Assembly (NCBI GenBank): GCA_036971475.1
Contig: JBAIZL010000002.1
Location: forward strand, 331,863,820 to 331,927,819
Direction: 5' to 3'
DNA: 64,000 bases
Origin: Prosapia bicincta
Lineage: Eukaryota > Arthropoda > Insecta > Hemiptera > Cercopidae
The stretch's first letter is position 1; each line of letters opens with the position of its first letter. The notes below the pieces were generated by a model. That model ran no database searches, was not told where the DNA came from, and worked only from the letters and a program-made list of their open reading frames with translations. Below, piece by piece: positions 57,366-64,000 of the stretch. The position numbers were made by a program, and so were the translations under genes.

Positions 57366-58153
57366 TCGATTTTGAACAGTTTACTGTCAAATTACCTTAC
57401 CTCACCCTACATATTATAGGACATGTTTATAGACCATCAAAATAATTATTTTTCAATTTGATTCTATGTATAAATTCTTTTTATATTTAATTGCTATAAA
57501 ACAGTTAAAATAATATTAAAACTACATAAAAACTAGTAGCTCACGTGAATATGGAATCGACAAATATAAAACTACATATTATATCAACTTTCAAGGGTGT
57601 AGCATACTGTCGGAATGTAAAATATGACAAAAGATCTAAACCTAACTTTAGTATTTCAATTTGTAGATAAACAATTTTTTTAGAACAAATGTCACATCAT
57701 ACATTTCTACTTGGGTTAGTACTATTGGTTTTTTCGGTAAAAAATAATTATATAAACTAGTTCTGTGGTAAAATTTTTTACTATATATGTTGCTTTACGC
57801 AAGTAGTTATTTTCCACTATGACATTTTACAAGCAGTTGGATTCAGAAGGCTTTGAAGTTCAAAAAATATTTACACGTCAATGCAGTATCAATTTGATAA
57901 AATTTGAATGAAAAAGTTTAAGTGGGGATTTACTTAAAAACTACTTTTATGTTATTAATTATGAACGCTGTAATGGAAGTTGTCACGTGCTAGTGCAAAT
58001 ACAAGGCCAGCAAACAGAATGGATTCATTTAGATGGACTAAATATTTAATCTTTGATAGATGTATAATAATTTTTAGGTTATGTTAATTGTAAAATATGG
58101 TTAGGTTCAGGAATAAACTTTATTGTGATTAAATTTTAAATCAAAATTTGTGG
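57366..58153. other. Region upstream of CANT1
   Basis: AT-rich; expected to hold the CANT1 promoter and 5' UTR. No clear core promoter element was identified. Confidence 0.4.
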
Positions 58154-58820
58154 ATGTCTTTTACAAAGACAGAAAGCGAGGAAATGATTATGTCTCTTAG
58201 AGATTGGAGACAAGCACTTAGAACACCTCCAGCATATAGAGTGGGAAATAGTACTTTAAGGATTCAAACACAGTATGTCAGTATTATAGCACTTTTTGGT
58301 CTTCTAATAATATTTGTATTGTATACATCATCAACAAAACAAACTCAAAAAGTAGTAAGTTATGGTTTGACTGGAGATCATCTCAGAAATATAATAAACT
58401 TTAATGACATCCCATCTGTTCAAGATTATTATACATATAATTCTACATATCCTTTTACACCTCCAATAACAACACCTAGTGGTATTAGATTTAGAATAGC
58501 TATTATTAGTGATTTAGATACAAATTCAAAAAGTAAATTAGAGTCTAATACTTGGTTGAGTTATTTACAGAAAGGAATTTTAATTTGGAATCCTACGTCA
58601 AATAGTGTTATTGTTACATGGGATAGAACAGATCCTATTGAGTTAAAATCAACATTTGGACATAATGGTAGAGGAATGGAGCTCTCTGAGTTAGTTGTTT
58701 TTAATGGAAAGTTATTGTCTTTTGATGATCGGACAGGTTTAATATATGAAATAATTTTAGAAAATAACAGTGCAGTGCCATGGGTTATCCTTATGGATGG
58801 GAATGGAAAAACTCATAAAG
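58154..58820 (+). CDS. CANT1: CANT1 first coding exon
   Basis: 222 codons plus one base, donor aaag|gtagat. It contains the membrane anchor and the first apyrase blades. A 5' untranslated exon further upstream cannot be excluded. Confidence 0.88.
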
Positions 58821-60087
58821 GTAGATAATGATATTTGTGAAGTCTAGTGGTTACTAATAGTTAGTGCTGTGCAAATTTAGCAAACAATTATATGATTATA
58901 AGTATGTAGTTAAATTTAGGATAATATCACCACTTCAAATTTTATTTTGTTTTTAAAGGAGTTATTATAAATATACATTCTATATAGAATCAAGTGATTT
59001 CAAATGTCAAAAACCATAAATAGTGGTTAAAACTTGTTAATGATCGCTATATAAACATAGCATTTTGTTGAAACACATGTTTATCGAGTAATTCTTTAGG
59101 AATTAATGCACTGTTGTACCATGTTAATACAGGTGTATTTAAATGTACTTACAAAATATCAAGTTAGAATAAGTTTTGTTATAAAGAAGACGTATAGTCT
59201 CATAATCTAAAATAAAATATTAGTGGAGTGAAGCAAGCATATGTTTCCTAATCAATTAACATCATGCAATGAGAGGTTACTCAACCTATTGTATTTGACA
59301 TTAGGGTTAAAATAGTTATTATTTTCTTACACTTTTAAAACATTTTAAAAGTGTAAGTGATTACTAGTAGCTCACGCGAAGATGGAATCAATAAATCTTA
59401 GTTATTATTTTGTTTAATATCAAACCTAACATAACTGGATATTTTCTCTAGATTGTATAATAGGCATATTATAATCGAATATAGGATTAAGCAGTATTCG
59501 GTTTTATGAAGAAGCTGAACCGATTTTGTTTTATAGTTTTACACAATTGGTATTGGTTATGTTTACACATTGAGGTTTTTCATAATTTTCAAATTGGAAA
59601 CATTATTTATCTTTTGTAATATTTAAAATGACTATATTTTTTTCCTAATATATTTCTGAATATGCCTAAGATATTTAAGTAAGAAAACTATTGAAGGTAA
59701 TAGAGTAGCCGTCATCTTATAGCTTTGTAACTTAACATTTAAAAAATAAATTGTGTAGGAAACAAATTGTTTCCTAAACAAGTTTCCTACACTAAATTTT
59801 AAAAAATTGGTTTTAAAAATATTTGCTAGTTAAAGTAAAAAGTATTTTTTGTGGTTTATATAAAATTAATTTTATTTTATCAGGTTTTAAGTCAGAGTGG
59901 GCTACAGTAAAAGACCATAAATTATACGTAGGAAGCATGGGAAAGGAGTGGACAACAAGTAGTGGAGATCTAGTCAATACTAACCCAATGTGGATGAAAT
60001 GTGTGACCACATCAGGTGCAGTAACTCATATAAATTGGGAAGAGAATTACAAGTCATTGAGAAGAGCATTAGGGGTTGAATTTCCAG
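58154..60087 (+). CDS. CANT1: Calcium-activated nucleotidase (apyrase family), 5' exons, partial
   Basis: Family members hydrolyse UDP/GDP (ADP in blood feeders) in a Ca2+-dependent way. Vertebrate CANT1 is a type II ER/Golgi protein; some arthropod homologues are secreted salivary apyrases. Two coding exons are seen: 58154-58820 and 59884-60087, joined in frame (AAAG|GT..TTT, giving KGFKSEW). About 290 residues are covered. An N-terminal cytoplasmic part is followed by a membrane segment at residues 41-58 (SIIALFGLLIIFVLY). Then come the apyrase landmarks IISDLD, GRGMELSELVVFNGKLLSFDD, TG.IYEI, KDHKLYVGSMGKEWT and HINW. The membrane anchor argues for a Golgi-type enzyme rather than a secreted one. 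The ATG at 58154 is chosen because the frame upstream has no other ATG; a second Met lies at residue 11. The remaining C-terminal exons are not visible before 64000. Confidence 0.9.
58821..59883 (+). other. CANT1 intron 1
   Basis: AT-rich. It contains short inverted repeats such as ACACTTTTAAAACATTTTAA at 59330 meeting AAAAGTGT. No element recognised. Confidence 0.6.
59884..60087 (+). CDS. CANT1: CANT1 second coding exon
   Basis: Acceptor ttttatcag|gt, donor ccag|gtaaga. It encodes FKSEWATVKDHKLYVGSMGK and HINWEENYKSLRRALGVEFP, strongly apyrase-like. The open frame continuing past 60087 is intronic and runs into a TA repeat. Confidence 0.9.
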
Positions 60088-60844
60088 GTAAGAATGCAAT
60101 ACATAGCATATACAACAGCATATATATATATATATATAATATACAACAGCATATTGTTCACAATAAATATTTGGGATATGTATTTGACTCTTCACCCAAC
60201 AATACAGGTATTAAGCATCTCATTTCACCAATACAATTGTACAGAGTAGGCATCAATACAAAACATTTCTAATATGTACCATGAATTTACACATTTGAGC
60301 TCCTATGGGTATAGATTATGAACAACTTTTGAATTTAAAAGTTATTGGAACACCCAATTTTCAATCTTTTTTTGTTATAGTACCTTTTATTTATATGCTT
60401 TCTATTACTTTATTTTGAATAATTTATTTTTGAGGCTATTTCACTGTTCTTACTATGTGTTATATTGCATATTTTTCTTCTATAATATGTTAATTCTTTT
60501 AAGTTTAACCATAGATCTCCAATCATGTTGAACCTCCTAACTGTAAGTTCTATATTTCATGCTTTGCACGTTTTTGAAAAAAGTCATAAAAAATATTAAA
60601 TATGCCCCAAACATATATAGTAGCATATGGTTTTATTCTCAAGAAATGTACTTTCAAATGCTGTTATCAATATTCAGATATTTTATTAGCTAAATATATA
60701 AATTTCCATGAAAAAATGAAATATTTGTAGAGAAATATAAACTTTGAAACTTGCAGTTTTTGTGTTGTACATCTTGAGGTTTTTCTATAATTACACTTTT
60801 GGTATTATCTTGGCAAAAAAAAACACACTTAATAATATTTTTCA
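60088..60844 (+). other. CANT1 intron, 5' part
   Basis: Includes a short TA repeat at 60120-60138. No exon recognised. Confidence 0.5.
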
Positions 60845-61112
60845 GCAGACGCGTTCACACTAGGTCAGTACATTATTCAATGCTGTGAGTCACGGACAAG
60901 ACTGTTGCTCAGGTGTGTTGTGTTGGTGTGAGTCTGTGGTGTATTGATGTTCTGTGGTGTGTTATTTTTCGTAGAGTAGTTGGTAATTATTTGTTCAAAT
61001 ATAGTATTTGATTGTGAGTGTGTTTGGTCATTCAGAATGTGTGAATGGTATGTATTGTGTTTGTATATCTCGTAGTTTTCTACTCTGTTAAGTTTGCTGC
61101 TTTTTTGATGTA

Positions 61113-62435
61113 CAGTGCCGGCAAAAAGTTTAGGGACAGGCGAAAAAAATACAACTTTTAGCTTTAAGTCAATTCATTTATACAAAAAATGAAAGTCAAA
61201 TTGAAAATTTGAGAAAAAACAAGAAACTATGAACTTAATAGCCTATTGGACTGCCTTTGGCCTTGTAGCAGCTTTATACACGGTCTGGCATCGTGCCATG
61301 AGCTTTCTTCACTCTTCCTTGCTAATGTCTTTCCAGAGTTGAGCGATCGTTAGCTTGAGCTCGTTCTTGTTGGTAGGCTTCTTTTTGGCCAACCGCATAC
61401 CCATAGTATTCCATATGTTTTCAATGGGAGTTAAATCAGGGCTTCGGGCTGGCCGAGGGGGAATTTCTACATCTTGATCACGAAACCATGCCATGGTTTG
61501 ACGGGATTTATGGCAGGGGGCATTGTCTTGCTGAAAAATGAAATTTTCACCAAGCAACCTTGCAGCTGAGGGAAGCATTACTTCTTCCATGATCTTGCAG
61601 TAAGATGTGCTGTTGACTGAGCCTTCAACAGCTGCTATTAAGCAGCTTGCGATCTTGGCGAGGTGTCATCTTACAGGGATGTCGGCTTCTAGGCACATCG
61701 ATGACAGTACCCGTCTTCTTACATTTATTCACAGTGTTCTCCACAAGTCTTAGAAACGTTCAATGCATGTCCAGTTGCTCTGTACGTCATGCCGGTTTTA
61801 TGCATACCAACAATTTGCCACCTAACTTCAACAGTCACAGATGAACGACCCATGTTTTTGGGAATCAACACTAGAAAAGCGTACTGAACAAGTAGGGTTA
61901 TGTCAGCACAACTGAGGAATGTCTGAACAACAACAGATTCGCGCGCACATGTCCCCCCGCCCCGCCATGACGCGAGGAACACAACGGTACAGTCAGTTCC
62001 GCTCCAAGTGGCTCCGTTCACTAGATATTCGCTATTGAAATGTGAGAATTGTATGCTGAAAAATCTGAAAATCTAAAGCAAAGTTAACCTGGTACCAAAT
62101 GAGAGGTGATTTTTTGTAAATAATAAATAATGGATATTTACATTCTAAATGTTATGCTAAACATGTGTACAAAGTATCATTTGAATCAGATGTGTATTTT
62201 TTTATTATACATTTTTAATTGGAAAAAAACAGGGGTTTCCTCAAAAATTTTAAAATGGGAAAAACATTTATAATTTGCCAACCCTTACTTGTAAATGAAT
62301 AAAAATTTCAGGAAAATTGTAACTTTTCAAGCCCAATTCATTGATAAGTTACTAATATATGATTGGCAGAAAGTTTTAGGACAATAGCAAAAACATATAA
62401 ATGTAGGGGTGTCCCTAAACTTTTTGCCGGCACTG
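61113..62435 (-). mobile_element. Tc1-like DNA transposon, internally deleted
   Basis: Perfect 25-bp inverted ends starting CAGTGCCGGCAAAAAGTTTA, flanked by TA at 61111-61112 and 62436-62437. 1323 bp. It carries a transposase lacking its centre. Confidence 0.92.
61309..61853 (-). pseudogene. Tc1 transposase, central part deleted
   Basis: Start MGRSSVTVEVRWQIVGMHKT (first HTH), then in another frame VIDVPRSRHPCKMTPRQDRK (linker/second HTH start). The frame then jumps to SVNSTSYCKIMEEVMLPSAA, FIFQQDNAPCHKS (second catalytic Asp) and PARSPDLTPIENIWNTM (Glu). The segment with the first catalytic Asp (about 150 residues) is missing, so it is inactive. Confidence 0.85.
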
Positions 62436-63189
62436 TAGTGTAGGATTTTTAGATTAGTGTCTATGTCAGTCTGTGAGTGTAGTGTCTTTTATATGTGTAT
62501 GGCAAAATTTGATTTGGGTTGTCTTTTTGATCTGTTTTACCTGTTTGTTGTATTTTGTGGTAAATGTTCTCCCTGTTTGTCCTATGCAAAAGCTAAGACA
62601 GTTGTTGCATGTAATCTTGTATATACCTGCCCTCTGACGTGTTTATCAGGTGTGTTTTTGAACTGTGTAGGTGTTTTTTTAATTGTGTTGGATGTTGTGA
62701 ATGCTACTTTGTATTTAAGTTTGTGGAGTGAGGAAGCTTTTTTTGTGATATCTTGTCATGATATGTTAATGTTATGTATTTTTGTGTTTGAGTTCTATTG
62801 GTTTTTTATGTGTTATGTGTGTGTTGCTCTTGCGCATTATGTTGTATATCAAGGTGTTTTGATCCGTTTTTATAGGCTGTGTTTAGTTAGTTTATTTTGT
62901 CTTCATTGTTCATAGACTAGTTAGGTTCAGAAAGACGTCAACAGAACGCGTGAAAATGTTTCTTTAGTGTTTGAAAATCATGTTGTTAGTTGTATTACTC
63001 ATTTCAGCTGTTGCAGACATGAACATTTATATTTTGCTTAGGTGTGTCATATGCACACTTATTCAATGGTAAGCTTGTACACAGCTAAGTAGTTTGTTGA
63101 AACTTATAAATATTGATGATTATAACATAGTATTTGTTTGAAAAAAAAATTAACATCTCTCAGAATGAAGGTAATTGGAGCCATCTGAT

Positions 63190-63490
63190 CATGAGGTTAG
63201 GGGGGAAATGAATGAAGCTATCTAATATTGAGATTAGAGGTTCTTCAGAATAGGTGTACCATTGCTATGATAAATCCCACTTAGTTCTGAGGGGTCACAA
63301 TAAGGGCCAAGGCTTAAATATTTTTGTGTAGTAACAGTCATCAAAAGAAGTGATATGCCTAGCAGAGTGTGTGTTGAGGTGTTGTCTACCGATATTCATC
63401 GTTCTAACATCATGTCTGTGGTCATTCATTCTAATATGTAGACCAACCATTATTAGGCCAATGTATTGTATTGAGAAAAATTTACATTTA
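63190..63490 (-). mobile_element. Penelope-like element fragment
   Basis: The plus-strand text parallels 12610-12900 (GAGGTTAG, CAGTCATCAAAAG, ACATCATGTCTGTGG.CATTC, AGGCCAATGTA), meaning a decayed minus-strand GIY-YIG end of the same PLE family. Confidence 0.65.
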
Positions 63491-64000
63491 CTAGAAATTT
63501 GTTTCTACAAGAATGCATCTTAAGTAGTGTTGATACTAATTTAAGGAATAGTATCAGCAAGAAAAATGAGATGCAAAATATGAGACTGATTGGATACTAT
63601 AATTATTGTCTAAAAATGATCTCAGCAACATATAGTTTTTAAATTCAGTTTAAAAAACTCCACTAAAACAACTGATTTATTAAATATATTCAGTAAATTT
63701 TTATTAAACTGAATAGAATGTTCTAATAGTATATTTTGTTTATAGTGAGAAAACTACCTCCAGTTGTCATTATTAAGTGATAAAATGACTGTTTACATAT
63801 GTTTTGTTGGTTAAAAACTTATCATGTTTTAAGCAAACAAGGTTAGACAAATGAGTATTGTATCTTGCTTTCTGTTAACATCTATAATCTTAGCAGTTTG
63901 TTAGTTTAATGCTAGCTAGATAATATATTTTTTTGTAATTATTAATGTAATCACTATCTACATTAAGAAATTCAGAGTATTAAGATAAAATACAGAATAA
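63491..64000. other. AT-rich sequence to window end
   Basis: Probably still CANT1 intron. No exon recognised. Confidence 0.4.

Larger units (their letters stand above)
60845..62990 (-). mobile_element. Penelope-like element interrupted by a Tc1-like element
   Basis: Minus strand, two blocks: 62990-62438 and 61110-60845. The first encodes, across frames, YITLTYHDKIS, SSLHKLKYKVAF, then [20 protein letters not shown] (GIY-YIG). The second continues NYEIYKHNT...HILNDQTHSQSNTIFEQIITN. Joining the blocks restores the PLE order, showing that the Tc1-like element landed inside. Confidence 0.7.

Noticed and set aside
60088..60272. Extension of CANT1 exon 2 in the open frame
   Set aside because: A good donor (CCAG|GTAAGA) lies at 60088. 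The extension has no apyrase similarity and runs through a TA repeat.
62457..62915. 152-codon plus-strand Cys-rich membrane-like frame
   Set aside because: It is the antisense of the PLE GIY-YIG segment, whose minus-strand translation has recognisable motifs.

Overview
The window is AT-rich animal DNA with spliced genes, several kinds of DNA transposon, Penelope-like retroelements (PLEs) and (TA)n microsatellites. The mix of PLEs carrying a GIY-YIG nuclease, Tigger/pogo, mariner/Tc1, piggyBac and Gypsy points to an arthropod. The exact lineage cannot be read from sequence alone. No prokaryotic genes, operons or CRISPR arrays are present.

Two host genes are supported, both on the + strand. 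From 4529 to 41220 lie ten 3' exons of a GH85 cytosolic endo-beta-N-acetylglucosaminidase (ENGASE). The 5' exons lie upstream of the window or were not found. Exon phases agree at every junction, and the catalytic Asn-x-Glu motif is intact. Three of the ten exons are homologous, symmetric cassettes (156, 156 and 153 bp) made by a tandem triplication of a unit of about 1.3 kb. From 58154 the first two coding exons of a calcium-activated nucleotidase (CANT1/apyrase family) are seen. Its remaining exons lie beyond the window.

Almost everything else recognisable is mobile DNA. At 1-2700 there are two Tigger fragments, a PLE end and a LINE RNase H fragment. The ENGASE introns carry a PLE, a 3.1-kb Tigger, a PLE inverted dimer, a piggyBac deletion derivative, further PLEs, a Tigger-type MITE, two mariners and another Tigger remnant. 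The intergenic region 41.2-58.1 kb holds a minus-strand Gypsy element, two copies of an unusual TIR element, head-to-tail PLE pieces and a broken gag-like coiled-coil ORF. After CANT1 exon 2 there is a PLE interrupted by a Tc1-like element.

The most notable items are: (1) the in-frame triplicated ENGASE cassette exon, with the third copy diverged only in a patch; (2) a non-autonomous TIR family with 8-bp target duplications that carries a tRNA-like Pol III promoter module plus an array of exactly 75-bp repeats; (3) hammerhead-like motifs at the 3' tails of several PLE families; (4) PLE copies with inverted 5' segments and a large PLE palindrome.
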